Positions 1 to 8,584 of a DNA stretch of 44,474 nucleotides are shown here, in pieces. The stretch is from positions 1 through 44,474 of the forward strand of contig JAJDDW010000059.1 of assembly GCA_029260115.1 (NCBI GenBank), given 5' to 3'. This DNA comes from Phycisphaerae bacterium. Its GTDB lineage: Bacteria; Planctomycetota; Phycisphaerae; UBA1845. A program made the translations under genes and the position numbers. Every line of letters begins with the position of its first letter. Positions within the stretch are counted from its first letter, which is position 1. A model generated the notes under the pieces. It made no database searches, was not told the DNA's origin, and was given only the letters and a program-made list of their open reading frames with translations.

Positions 1-184
1 GTGCGCCATCTCCGATCGAATAGGGGCTACTCGCCCCAATCCCCTCGGCTTCAATCCCCCCCGGAAAGGGGCTGACGCCAGAAGGAGAGTACAAAATATG
101 CGAAATTATTATTGACAACGTACAGCCTCTTCATGGATACAATACTTTTTTACTACGACTTTTACCTTTCAATTGTTTTTCACT

Positions 185-1051
185 TTAAAACTTACGATTC
201 ATCAGACCTTGGTAAACTTCATCAGTCGTTTCAGCGAACGTCCAATCTTTTCCGTACTTATGTCCCAAGAACTCCATATTATATTTTAATAGGGGGAGGA
301 TTGTGGGCAGAAGAGTCGCTGTGATTGTGTTTGAGTCATGGAAGGTAACAATAATGTCTTTCTTTCCCTTTTTTAGTGCCGCTAAAATTCCGTGTAAAAT
401 TATAAAATGATTTGAAAAAACATGGGTTGCATACCCCGCATCTAAAAACTTGGCGTCGCTTAAAATCATTCTCAAACCGAGGGCATTATAAGTAGGGCGG
501 GCATCTCCCTTATTATCTTTATAAACCCAAAGTGGTGGACGAACGAATATCGTTTTACGCGAAACACCAATTTCTTCTTTGGCTCTTCCAATGAGCTCCA
601 GAGACTGGAGAAGATCAGATTCAAGCGCATTGCCATCACTAGTGACCTTGTCTATTTTCCCGTCATCGGTTGAATCATAGGCGGGAAGCGCCAGCCGAGA
701 TGTATGTAGGGCAAATTGGCTGACATAGGAGCCTCCCCAATGAAGACCAATGATATGGCCTTGAGCGATTGTGTCTTTTAGGGTTTGAAATCCGAGTGGT
801 GTTTCAGCCTTAGGGTAGGTTTTAAATAAAAATCTGTCTGGGTATGTGAGCACAAAAAAAGCTGCCTTAATTTTATTTTCTCTTAATGTTTTTAATATTT
901 TTTGAGTGGGTGTTTCGTGGCTGAATAGGAGTTTTTCGTTTGAAGGGCCATCATCGAAAGTCAGGATGATTTTTACAGGGTCTGAGGCAATTCCTAAGTA
1001 GGGAAAGAAGCAAACTGTGAATAAAAAACTTAACTGTATGGATAGGCTCAT
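185..1051 (-). CDS. Polysaccharide deacetylase (NodB-like) family protein, secreted
   Basis: Carbohydrate esterase family 4-like protein of 288 residues, expected to remove acetyl groups from a cell-wall or capsule sugar outside the membrane. An N-terminal hydrophobic segment looks like a signal peptide. The NodB motif 1 TFDDGPSNE follows at about residues 30-38, and the RPPLW motif lies near residue 170. Motif 2 reads GHIIGLHWGG, so the first zinc histidine is present but the second of the usual H-x3-H pair is missing; activity or metal site may be altered. The gene and its flanks are clearly more AT-rich than the rest of the window, which suggests transfer. It stands alone, pointing away from ileS. 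Family call is firm, substrate unknown. Confidence 0.85.
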   Translation of the reverse strand: MSLSIQLSFLFTVCFFPYLGIASDPVKIILTFDDGPSNEKLLFSHETPTQKILKTLRENKIKAAFFVLTYPDRFLFKTYPKAETPLGFQTLKDTIAQGHIIGLHWGGSYVSQFALHTSRLALPAYDSTDDGKIDKVTSDGNALESDLLQSLELIGRAKEEIGVSRKTIFVRPPLWVYKDNKGDARPTYNALGLRMILSDAKFLDAGYATHVFSNHFIILHGILAALKKGKKDIIVTFHDSNTITATLLPTILPLLKYNMEFLGHKYGKDWTFAETTDEVYQGLMNRKF

Positions 1052-1275
1052 GGCTGCTTATACTCGAATAGGGAGGGAGAGGCAAATCTGAGTTGAATTC
1101 TAAAGTTATTCGCAAGCTTCAGCAGTAGTTGCTCCATTTTCAATCCATAAAAAAAATAGCGTTCCTACTGGTCCAGTATTCATCACCTACCTGGACCATA
1201 AAATCTTTCATATAGGTGTAGCCCGCACTATCAAGGCAATATCTTTCATTTAGCCGTAAATCCCTGTATAATAGA

Positions 1276-1324
1276 GTCGGGTGTCCCATGTCCTTCCTTT
1301 TGGACATGGGGGAGTCGATGATCT
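1276..1324 (+). repeat. Hairpin repeat family A, copy 1
   Basis: GTCGGGTGNCCCA box, then the stem CCCATGTCC/GGACATGGG with an 8-base pyrimidine-rich loop, then the tail GAGTCGATGATC. Three other copies are at 1421-1465 (inverted), 5765-5810 and 7236-7280. Confidence 0.75.
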
Positions 1325-1420
1325 CGGTATCGCCAGGTAAATGACATAGAGAAATTTTGGGGAATTAAAAAATGAATAATGGGAGAAGCTGTCCAATTGA
1401 TTGATGCTGCATTTTGCATT

Positions 1421-1465
1421 CGATCATCGACTCTCCCACCTCGAAACTAGGTGGGCCACCCGACC
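1421..1465 (-). repeat. Hairpin repeat family A, copy 2 (inverted)
   Basis: Read on the minus strand it has the same GTCGGGTGGCCCA start and GAGTCGATGATCG tail as copy 1, but the stem is CCCACCT/AGGTGGG. The changes are compensated, so pairing is kept. With copy 1 it forms a tail-to-tail pair, as paired REP elements do. Confidence 0.7.
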
Positions 1466-1521
1466 TAATGGAGACTAGCACAACTTGAATAATCAGAAAA
1501 GAAATCAGCTGGTATAAAAAA

Positions 1522-1557
1522 CAAAAGGAAGTCCGAGTTCGCCGAAACCCGGACTCC
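1522..1557 (-). terminator. Possible rho-independent terminator
   Basis: On the minus strand GGGAGTCCGGGTT pairs with AACTCGGACTTCC with two mismatches around a short loop, and is followed by CCTTTTGTTTTTT. No gene is seen directly upstream on that strand, so the transcript it would end is unknown; it could close an unrecognised small RNA from 1560-1690. Confidence 0.4.
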
Positions 1558-1720
1558 CTTTTCGGGCTGTACACCCTTTCGGGTGGAGACCTACAACCTA
1601 TCAGCCCTATCGACGGGCGATGGGCGCGACTGAAGTAACAGTGGAATCAATGGCCCCGCCGTGCGATAGCGAACCAACGGAGCTTGGATAACCCCCATCG
1701 AAAACACGCCGACCGGCCTG

Positions 1721-1812
1721 CGTCATACCCGCGCAGGCGGGTATCCAGAGACTACATAGTACGGCACGTCGGCGTAAAAAGACTGGATTCCCGCCTGCGC
1801 GAGCATGACGGG
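1721..1812. repeat. Palindromic MITE-like repeat (family C)
   Basis: An imperfect palindrome of about 92 bases. One arm begins CGTCATACCCGCGCAGGCGG and the other ends CCCGCCTGCGCGAGCATGACG, with CCAG/CTGG inside. This is the widespread 'cgtcattcccgc' intergenic hairpin type. A half-length relative lies at 36708-36733. Confidence 0.65.
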
Positions 1813-2009
1813 ACGGGAATGACGCATGTTGTCTCTATATTACGACGAAACTCACGGACAAATCTGCAAACCAAGTGAATTATAAACGCCTCGAATGTCA
1901 TCTGTTCTCGTCCTAAGAGCTTAGCAATTCACGCCAACTCATTCGCCTGCTATAGTTAGGCCGCTTGTATCGCTAAAGAAACCGCACTATTTGTACGCTG
2001 GAGACATTC

Positions 2010-5000
2010 ATGGCCTTTGAAAAGGTTGAACCAAAAGTTGATTTCCCCGCCCTAGAACGCGAAATGCTCGCTTATTGGGAAAAAACGCAGGCTTTTGACA
2101 AACTACGAGAGCTAAACCAGGGCAACCCCAAGTGGTCGTTCCTGGACGGCCCCATCACGGCGAATAACCCCATGGGCGTCCACCACGCCTGGGGACGAAC
2201 TTACAAAGACCTCTACCAGCGATATCACGCCTCCCTAGGCCAAGAGCTGCGCTATCAAAACGGCTTCGACTGCCAGGGTCTTTGGGTTGAGGTCGAAGTC
2301 GAAAAAGCCCACGGCTTTGCTACCAAAAAGGACATTGAAAAATTCGGTATCGGAAAATTTGTGCAAGAGTGCAAAGACCGAGCGAACCACTACGCGGCTA
2401 TCCAAACGGAGCAATCCAAACGGCTAGGCTATTGGATGGACTGGGATAACTCGTACTTCACCATGTCCGACGAAAACAACTACGGCATCTGGGCTTTTCT
2501 CAAAAAGTGTTTCGAGAAAGGACTCATCTACAAAGGCAAAGATGTCATGCCTTGGTGCCCGCGTTGTGGCACTGGCATCTCTCAAATGGAGATGAACGAA
2601 GGCTATCGAGAAGTTGGACATACTTCGGTTTTTGTGAAGTTCCCGCTGCGCGATCGACCCGGCGAAAATCTCCTCGTCTGGACCACAACACCTTGGACGC
2701 TTTCTTCCAACGTAGCCGCGGCTGTCAAACCCGGCATGACTTACGTTAAGGTTAAGCAGGGCGACGAATTTTTCTACGTCGGAAAAGAAAATTTTGAAAA
2801 CGCCCGATCTCAGCCGGTCGAAGGTGCGAACAAATCCAATCATCCCAGTTTGATGGCTATTACGGCGATGTTCAAAAACAATGGCGAATTTGAAATTGTC
2901 GAAGAACTACTCGGCGAAACCCTCGTCGGCTTAACCTATGATGGTCCATTCGACATGCTGGAGGGCGCAAGCGAAGCCGTTGGCGCCCATCGCGTCATCG
3001 CTTGGGAAGATGTCACCGCAACAGAGGGTGCAGGCATCGTCCACATCGCCCCCGGCTGTGGTAGCGACGACTATCGCCTGGGTAAAGAACTAGGCCTACC
3101 GAACATCGCCCCGCTATTTGAAGATGGCTGCTTTCGCCCAGAGTTTGGATACCTAGCCGGTAAACGTTTTGATCAGGTAGCCGATGAAGTCGTCGCTGAT
3201 TTGAAAAATCGCGGCTTCCTTTTCGCCAAGGAACAATACATCCACCGCTATCCACACTGCTGGCGATGTAAGGACGAGCTCGTCTATCGCTTGGTCGACG
3301 AATGGTTCATCAAAATGGACTGGCGCGACGAAATCATGAACTCAGCCAAAAAAGCCCAGTGGATTCCGGAATGGGGCCTAGACCGAGAGCTGGATTGGCT
3401 GCACAACATGGGCGACTGGATGATCTCAAAGAAGCGCTACTGGGGTCTCGCGCTACCTATCTGGGAGTGTGGCGCTTGTGGGCACTTTGAAGTCCTCGGC
3501 GGAAAAGACGAACTCGAAGCCCGCGCGGAATCTGGCTGGGAAGAATTCGAAGGCAACTCGCCTCATCGCCCCTGGGTAGACGAAGTCAAAATTTGCTGCA
3601 CCAAATGCGGCGATAAGAATGTGTCGCGCGTCAAAGAGGTCGGCAACCCCTGGCTAGATGCCAGCATCGTGCCGTTTTCGACGATGGGCTATTTCTCTGA
3701 CCCCGAATATTGGAAAGAGTGGTTCCCCGCAGATTTTGTTGTAGAAGCATTGCCCGGCCAATTCCGCAACTGGTTCTACGCCTTGCTAACCGTTAGCACC
3801 ATGATGGTCGAAAAGCCGCCGTTCAAAGTGTTAAAGGGTCATGGGCTGGTCCTCGATGACACCGGTAAGCCCATGCACAAATCCGAGGGCAACGCCATTT
3901 GGTTTGACGAGGCGGCCGAGGAGATCGGCGTCGATGCCATGCGTTGGCTATACGCCAAAACCTCACCCGAGCGAAACGTCTTGTTTGGTCCGCACCACTG
4001 CGACGAGGTCCGCCGCGAGATGATTCTTCCCTGGTGGAATATCTACTCGTTCTTTTGCAACTTAGCCCGCGTGGATAATTTCGACCCAAAAGAACAGACG
4101 ACGACCGACGACGAGCGAAGTCTGCTCGACAATTGGATTCTCTCTGACCTGAACAAACTCATAGCCATCGCCCACGAGGCCTATAGTAAGTTTGATGTGG
4201 CTAAGCTGTGTAACGAGTCTCGTCGATTCATCGAAGTGCTCAGCACTTGGTACGTGAGACGTTCGCGCCGCCGTTTCTATGGGCCTGAATGGACGGCTGA
4301 TAAACGGTCTGCGTATAGCACGCTTTACGAAGTGCTTACCACATTCAACCGCATCATCGCGCCGATCGTGCCCTTCATGTCAGAGTCGATATATCAAAAC
4401 CTCGTGGCTAACCAGGCTGAGGATGCGGCGGCAAGCGTTCATCATACGTCGTTCCCGCAGTCCAACGCTGCGCTCATCGACGACGAGCTATCGTCTCAGG
4501 TAGCAGCTACGCTTCGTTTGGTATCCTTGGCTCGATCAGCGAGAAAGGATTCAAAACTAAAAGTCAGGCAGCCTCTAGCCGAGCTAGTTGTGGTTCCAGC
4601 TAATGATGTAGAAGGCCAAGCTGTGGCGCGTTTTGAGGATCATTTTTTGGAAGAGTTAAATGTCAAGAAAGTTAGCACCCGCGATGGCGCGGCTGATACC
4701 GTGACCACTACGCTCAAACCCAATATGAAAACGCTAGGCGCAAAGCTAGGCCGACACGCCGCAGCCGGGAGGAAGATGGTAGCTGATCTTAATCCAGCAG
4801 AGGTTGAGGTATCGCTAAGAGGCGGGGGAACGATTTCGCTAACCATCGACGCCAGTTCCGAGGAAGGCACGATCGAGTTAGAAGCCCAGGACGTGGTCAT
4901 CACAAAATCCTACGGAGATGACTGGGCCGGGGCGTGCGACGGGGCGACGATTGTCATGATTGACAAACGCCTGACACCCGAGTTAAAGCACGAAGGCATC

Positions 5001-5264
5001 GCCCGCGACATTATTCGCAATGTACAAAACCTGCGAAAAGACGCCGGGCTGGATATAGCCGACCGCATCACGCTGAGTTTATGTAGCGAAAACGCCCAAC
5101 TCGGCGAAGCGATTGCCGCCTTTAACGATTACATAGCCAGTGAAACATTAGCTACCAACATCCAAACCACACCAATAGATTCCCCAACGGGGAAGGTGGA
5201 GGTGAAGCTGGATGGCCAAACGATTTCGATTTCGCTGGTGAAAGCAGTGTTGGTTGATTCGTAG
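2010..5264 (+). CDS. ileS: Isoleucyl-tRNA synthetase
   Basis: Class I synthetase of 1084 residues that charges tRNA-Ile in the cytoplasm. The HIGH signature is present as HHAWG (residues 58-62) and the KMSKS loop as MHKSE (622-626). The editing domain lies between them, and Cys pairs (CPRCG, CWRC, CGACG, CTKCG) suggest metal-binding knuckles within the catalytic half. The C-terminal anticodon-binding and tail domains are complete. The length and the MHKSE loop fit the long, eukaryote/archaea-like IleS form better than the roughly 940-residue classical bacterial form. The ATG has a GGAG seven to nine bases upstream. It is not in an obvious operon; a small unrelated gene follows after 30 bases. 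Confidence 0.97.
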   Translation: MAFEKVEPKVDFPALEREMLAYWEKTQAFDKLRELNQGNPKWSFLDGPITANNPMGVHHAWGRTYKDLYQRYHASLGQELRYQNGFDCQGLWVEVEVEKAHGFATKKDIEKFGIGKFVQECKDRANHYAAIQTEQSKRLGYWMDWDNSYFTMSDENNYGIWAFLKKCFEKGLIYKGKDVMPWCPRCGTGISQMEMNEGYREVGHTSVFVKFPLRDRPGENLLVWTTTPWTLSSNVAAAVKPGMTYVKVKQGDEFFYVGKENFENARSQPVEGANKSNHPSLMAITAMFKNNGEFEIVEELLGETLVGLTYDGPFDMLEGASEAVGAHRVIAWEDVTATEGAGIVHIAPGCGSDDYRLGKELGLPNIAPLFEDGCFRPEFGYLAGKRFDQVADEVVADLKNRGFLFAKEQYIHRYPHCWRCKDELVYRLVDEWFIKMDWRDEIMNSAKKAQWIPEWGLDRELDWLHNMGDWMISKKRYWGLALPIWECGACGHFEVLGGKDELEARAESGWEEFEGNSPHRPWVDEVKICCTKCGDKNVSRVKEVGNPWLDASIVPFSTMGYFSDPEYWKEWFPADFVVEALPGQFRNWFYALLTVSTMMVEKPPFKVLKGHGLVLDDTGKPMHKSEGNAIWFDEAAEEIGVDAMRWLYAKTSPERNVLFGPHHCDEVRREMILPWWNIYSFFCNLARVDNFDPKEQTTTDDERSLLDNWILSDLNKLIAIAHEAYSKFDVAKLCNESRRFIEVLSTWYVRRSRRRFYGPEWTADKRSAYSTLYEVLTTFNRIIAPIVPFMSESIYQNLVANQAEDAAASVHHTSFPQSNAALIDDELSSQVAATLRLVSLARSARKDSKLKVRQPLAELVVVPANDVEGQAVARFEDHFLEELNVKKVSTRDGAADTVTTTLKPNMKTLGAKLGRHAAAGRKMVADLNPAEVEVSLRGGGTISLTIDASSEEGTIELEAQDVVITKSYGDDWAGACDGATIVMIDKRLTPELKHEGIARDIIRNVQNLRKDAGLDIADRITLSLCSENAQLGEAIAAFNDYIASETLATNIQTTPIDSPTGKVEVKLDGQTISISLVKAVLVDS

Positions 5265-5294
5265 GTAATGGCGTAGTGTATTGGCTGTCATAAC

Positions 5295-5717
5295 ATGAAA
5301 CGACTAATTCAAATTGCGATTAGCGCTATGGCGATTGCCATATTCATACTTACTAATTGCTGTTCCCAGAATAAAAAACACGATATAGATACGGGTTTTC
5401 ATCGCAACAGTGAGCAAGGAAACATGAGCAAACGCCCCAAATACGATCATCTATTCGCAGGCCAAATTATTGGCAAACGAGTTCTTGTTGGGATTACATA
5501 CAGAGATAGCGATGACAATTTCGTCGAGCAAAAACAATTTTATGGTGAAGTAATTCGTGTGGGTGAAGTTGAAGGAATCGTTTTGCGAATTCCCATTTCC
5601 GGCAAGGAGTTTAAGCTTCCTCCAGATTTTAGAAATTTTGCTGAAGCTGCGCCCGGTGAATATCGTCTACGCTCTACAGGCGAAGTCATTGTAAATCCCG
5701 ATTATACAACGACCTAG
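5295..5717 (+). CDS. Small conserved protein of unknown function, possible lipoprotein or immunity-type protein
   Basis: A 140-residue protein. The N-terminus (residues 1-23) is hydrophobic and ends in NCC, which could be a lipobox. The C-terminal part (from about residue 45) carries the features GKRVLVGITY, a GI-x-LRI strand, LPPDF, PGEYRLRSTGEV and NPDY, seen in a widespread family of small uncharacterised proteins often found as single genes. An in-frame ATG at 5424, preceded by AAGGA at 5416-5420, would give a 98-residue cytoplasmic version without the leader. The next gene downstream is SUFU-like, so both may be orphan immunity genes (inference). Confidence 0.65.
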   Translation: MKRLIQIAISAMAIAIFILTNCCSQNKKHDIDTGFHRNSEQGNMSKRPKYDHLFAGQIIGKRVLVGITYRDSDDNFVEQKQFYGEVIRVGEVEGIVLRIPISGKEFKLPPDFRNFAEAAPGEYRLRSTGEVIVNPDYTTT

Positions 5718-5764
5718 ACACTGGTACGACCGCCGCCGAAGTGATCCCAGCCAGGCAAATGGCC

Positions 5765-5810
5765 GGGTGGCCCATGACCTTCCTTTTGGTCATGGGGAAG
5801 TCGATGATCG
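5765..5810 (+). repeat. Hairpin repeat family A, copy 3
   Basis: GGGTGGCCCATGACC, pyrimidine loop, GGTCATGGG, tail AAGTCGATGATCG. Compared with copy 1 a T-A pair of the stem has become A-T, a compensated change. Confidence 0.75.
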
Positions 5811-5870
5811 CGCTCGTAACGTATGCCCAGCAGGTTAATGCAAGTTACGTTCTATACGATGCGAGGTATC

Positions 5871-6575
5871 ATGAAAATAACAATTGCCGGGCTTGTCATA
5901 GTCGCTATGGCTGTGATTGTGATCTTAATACAAAGGAGCAGAACCATCTCCGAAGATAATTACACCTCAAAATTCTCTAGCAGTGAATACGACAGGTACA
6001 ACCAAGCCAAGCAGAAGGCCATGGAGAAAATCCTCGGCACTATGCATAACTTCAGCCTTTTTGAACTCATTCCAGTTAGCTATAGCCTTAATTATTTTCT
6101 AGAAGGCATTCCCGGCACTGGTTTTGTAACCATGGAACTAATCGAACCTGATGGAAGTGGGCCTAAACCCAACAGTATCGGAACATACGAATTAATAGCT
6201 TTTACTAAACATCACATGCCACCCTCACTAGAGAACTCAGACGGCCATCCTTGGAACAGAATGGAAGTACTGTTCCGCGGCATGTTAACGCAAATAGGCA
6301 ACTTCTCTTCTGAGGCAGTACTCAATCCCGGCGATACCAACGAGTTGTATGGTGAAGATGGAGAGACAGAACACTATATGATCTTCGATAACTACGCCCC
6401 CAACGACATTCCATTCGAAATTGAAGGTAAAACGCATTGCCTACTACTATGCCTTGAAGTCTTTCAAAGCGAAGTGAACTACGCACGGGAGCATGGCAGC
6501 GCCATCGTACTAGAAAAACTGAAAGAGTTGGGACACTATCCTTATAGCGACCTAGATAGGGATCCAGTATTTTGA
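5871..6575 (+). CDS. Membrane-anchored protein with possible SUFU-like domain
   Basis: I chose the ATG at 5871, which begins a clear N-terminal membrane segment (KITIAGLVIVAMAVIVILI), over an in-frame ATG at 5823; this gives 234 residues. The rest is soluble. The stretch from about residue 75 (FVTMELIEP, GTYELIAFTKH), a helix starting NRMEVLFRGMLTQIG, and the E-x5-A-x-E-x-G pattern near the end resemble bacterial suppressor-of-fused (SUFU) domains, which are often immunity proteins in toxin systems. No toxin gene lies nearby. The resemblance is by pattern only and the function is unproven. Confidence 0.6.
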   Translation: MKITIAGLVIVAMAVIVILIQRSRTISEDNYTSKFSSSEYDRYNQAKQKAMEKILGTMHNFSLFELIPVSYSLNYFLEGIPGTGFVTMELIEPDGSGPKPNSIGTYELIAFTKHHMPPSLENSDGHPWNRMEVLFRGMLTQIGNFSSEAVLNPGDTNELYGEDGETEHYMIFDNYAPNDIPFEIEGKTHCLLLCLEVFQSEVNYAREHGSAIVLEKLKELGHYPYSDLDRDPVF

Positions 6576-6674
6576 CTAGTTCAATCTATACGGTTGGCCG
6601 AGTGATTGGTTATTGCTAGTAGCAGACAATAGCCCTCAATACTGGGTTTTATCAAAGCAAAGAAAGACAATGTC

Positions 6675-7199
6675 ATGCCCGTACCACCAACATTTCCGAT
6701 AGGAGCGTTTGACCAAGTCGCCATCATGGATGACGCGCATAAAGAGCGATCGATCGAGACGATTGAAGCCGCACCGCAATCGCTTCGTCGCTCAGTGGAA
6801 GGCCTAACTGACAACCAGATCGATACGCCTTATTGCAACTGGACGATTCGTCAGATCATTCACCACGTCGCAGATAGTCATATGAATAGCTACATCCGCT
6901 TCAAGTGGGCGCTTACCGAAGATGCGCCTTTGATAAAGTCATATGATGAGACTGCATGGTCTGAGCTGCCGGACGCTCGCACGGCCGACATAGCGTTGTC
7001 ACTGCACCTCCTAGAGGGTTTACATCAGCGATGGTCTGTTCTGTTACGAACCATGACTGATCTTGATTTTGAACGAACTTTTACTCACCCGGAAACTGGT
7101 GAGCTTGTCCACCTATCACTCGCGTTACCATACTACGCCTGGCATGGTCGTCATCATACAGCGCAAATCGAATGGGTGCGTACTAGGCGACTAAGATGA
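6675..7199 (+). CDS. DinB/YfiT-like putative metal-dependent hydrolase or thiol transferase
   Basis: A 174-residue protein of the DinB four-helix fold, close to the YfiT/BstA branch (bacillithiol S-transferase-like). It starts with the typical PIGAF motif, which supports the ATG at 6675. The likely metal histidines are visible: the NWTIRQIIHHVADSH helix near residue 60 and the WHGRHH motif near residue 158. Members of this branch use a divalent metal and a thiol cofactor in detoxification; the substrate here is unknown. It is a single gene between two unrelated short genes, with a family A hairpin repeat just after it. Confidence 0.85.
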   Translation: MPVPPTFPIGAFDQVAIMDDAHKERSIETIEAAPQSLRRSVEGLTDNQIDTPYCNWTIRQIIHHVADSHMNSYIRFKWALTEDAPLIKSYDETAWSELPDARTADIALSLHLLEGLHQRWSVLLRTMTDLDFERTFTHPETGELVHLSLALPYYAWHGRHHTAQIEWVRTRRLR

Positions 7200-7235
7200 A
7201 TTCAATGACGCTTGGCCAGCTTCATAGTGCCAGGC

Positions 7236-7280
7236 CGCCCTGCCCATGACCTTTTTTTGGACATGGGGAAGTCGATGATA
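7236..7280 (+). repeat. Hairpin repeat family A, copy 4
   Basis: CCCATGACC, T-rich loop, GGACATGGG, tail AAGTCGATGAT. One stem pair is mismatched (A opposite A). It lies between the convergent DinB-like and Nudix genes, where it could act as a bidirectional terminator. Confidence 0.7.
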
Positions 7281-7305
7281 AGTGCGTGTAAGCGATGACG
7301 ACCTC

Positions 7306-7716
7306 TCACCCCTCCAACAACCATCTGACCACCGGTTGAGACGCTAGGTCGAAGTCGTATTCGCGTAAGTGAGTTTTGGGAATCCAGCGCAAATGGTTTT
7401 CCGTGGTTTCTGTTATTTCGCCACTAATCACGCCGCAAAAGAAATAGCGAACCTCCGTGCGTTGACCATCAATATCTTCAATCAACGTCGGCTGGCCAGT
7501 CACGATCTCTACGACTAAGCCAAGTTTCTCGCTAGTGAATCGGCGCATCGACTGCTCTGGCGACTCGTCATGTGTCGCAAATCCGCGTGGAAATTGCCAA
7601 CACGTAACGTCATCTGAATCTTGCGCATTATTCGTCACGCGCGAGATAAGCAAATGATTATCGCAGCGCTCGATAATGCCAGCCACGACCATCGGACGAC
7701 CCTTACGTTGACTCAT
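7306..7716 (-). CDS. Nudix-fold protein with degenerate Nudix box
   Basis: A 136-residue protein with the Nudix layout: an N-terminal strand VVAGIIER, then WQFPRGFATHDESPEQSMRR, then a short C-terminal part with WIP. Active Nudix hydrolases have G-x5-E-x7-REU-x-EE-x-GU. Here the box reads RRFTSEKLGL, so the glutamates after the arginine and in the second EE position are replaced by F and K; only one of the three expected metal-binding glutamates of that helix remains. It may have weak or altered activity, or be a binding protein. Convergent with the DinB-like gene. Confidence 0.7.
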   Translation of the reverse strand: MSQRKGRPMVVAGIIERCDNHLLISRVTNNAQDSDDVTCWQFPRGFATHDESPEQSMRRFTSEKLGLVVEIVTGQPTLIEDIDGQRTEVRYFFCGVISGEITETTENHLRWIPKTHLREYDFDLASQPVVRWLLEG

Positions 7717-7770
7717 GCGTTTTTCTGCCTGCCAATAAACTCACTTCTTGTTGCGAGCATGCTATATAAA

Positions 7771-8520
7771 TTACGTTGCGACCGCTGAGGGTGCTTCCTC
7801 TTCTCGTAAGATGAGCGTCTGTGAGCCAATGCCAAAAGCCAATAACCCAACAGAAAGCATCACACGAATCAGCCACCATATACCCCGTTGCGGTGCGTGA
7901 ATAGACTTAAGCAGACCAGGCGCAACTTGTTGCGTGATCTCGCCATTGGTAGATGCCCAACGCGCATAGCCGATTAGCCCGCCCGGCGGATATGTTTCTT
8001 TCAAGTACGCCGTCATGTTGTCAGCTACCGTAGCCCGATACGCTTCAATCGTTTGATTGTGCAGCTTTAATCTCGGATTACGAGAGGCATGAGTCGCAAC
8101 CCACACTGGCATGTCATTGGCCTCTACGGTCAACGAAAACATCCAGCAGAACATGACGGCCATCGTTGTGCCAACCAGCAAGGGCGTTGTATGATAAGGC
8201 CGCGCTCGGTGCGCTGCCCGGTGCATCGCGGCCCCAATCATCAAACCAAAAAGCGGAAAGAAAAATAAGCCTAGATAAAATGGAAGCTGCGCGGCGTAAG
8301 ACAGCAACCAACCCAGCGGCACCGACACCAACATCCCAACAACGGTAGCTAGCATAAATTGCAGCCCGCTACCGTGCCCACGCGATGTCCCTTTATGCGA
8401 GGCGCTGGTGTCAGCCGCACAATCCTGATCTTCGCGTTCGCTGGGGCAACCCGCTTCGTGCGCATCACTAGCCAAGCCCGTTGAAGCATCGTGTTTAGTT
8501 TCTGTGTTTGTCGCACTCAT
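7771..8520 (-). CDS. Membrane protein of unknown function
   Basis: I do not recognise this family. Using the second in-frame ATG (8520) the protein has about 249 residues. The first 70 residues are polar and Cys/Asp/Glu-rich. Four hydrophobic segments follow: two adjacent ones forming a hairpin (around LQFMLATVVGMLVSVPLGWLL and FYLGLFFFPLFGLMIGA), one near PLLVGTTMAVMFCWMF, and a last one near the C-terminus (RVMLSVGLLAFGIG). A soluble loop of about 85 residues lies before the last segment. The crcB gene lies immediately upstream on the same strand, so the two may share a transcript. Confidence 0.6.
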   Translation of the reverse strand: MSATNTETKHDASTGLASDAHEAGCPSEREDQDCAADTSASHKGTSRGHGSGLQFMLATVVGMLVSVPLGWLLSYAAQLPFYLGLFFFPLFGLMIGAAMHRAAHRARPYHTTPLLVGTTMAVMFCWMFSLTVEANDMPVWVATHASRNPRLKLHNQTIEAYRATVADNMTAYLKETYPPGGLIGYARWASTNGEITQQVAPGLLKSIHAPQRGIWWLIRVMLSVGLLAFGIGSQTLILREEEAPSAVAT

Positions 8521-8584
8521 CGTCTGGTGCTCCGTTACATCTATGCCCATCAGATGGCCTGAGTAATCGATACCTCAAGCTAAC

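Larger units (their letters stand above)
1052..2009. other. Repeat-rich gap between the deacetylase and ileS
   Basis: No convincing gene is seen in this long gap. It holds two inverted copies of a hairpin repeat (1276-1324 and 1421-1465), a terminator-like hairpin (about 1527-1557), a further hairpin-rich stretch at 1560-1690, and a 92-base palindromic repeat (1721-1812). Short open frames here run through these repeats and have no recognisable protein features. Confidence 0.6.

Noticed and set aside
112..143. Promoter TTGACA...TACAAT near the window start
   Set aside because: The boxes are 20 bases apart, too far for a standard promoter, and no gene follows on that strand.
1365..1574. Open frame of 69 codons on the minus strand
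   Set aside because: It runs through the inverted hairpin repeat and the terminator-like stem, with no motif or convincing ribosome site.
1684..1878. Open frame of 64 codons on the plus strand
   Set aside because: It translates the palindromic family C repeat; Arg-rich composition is a by-product of the repeat.
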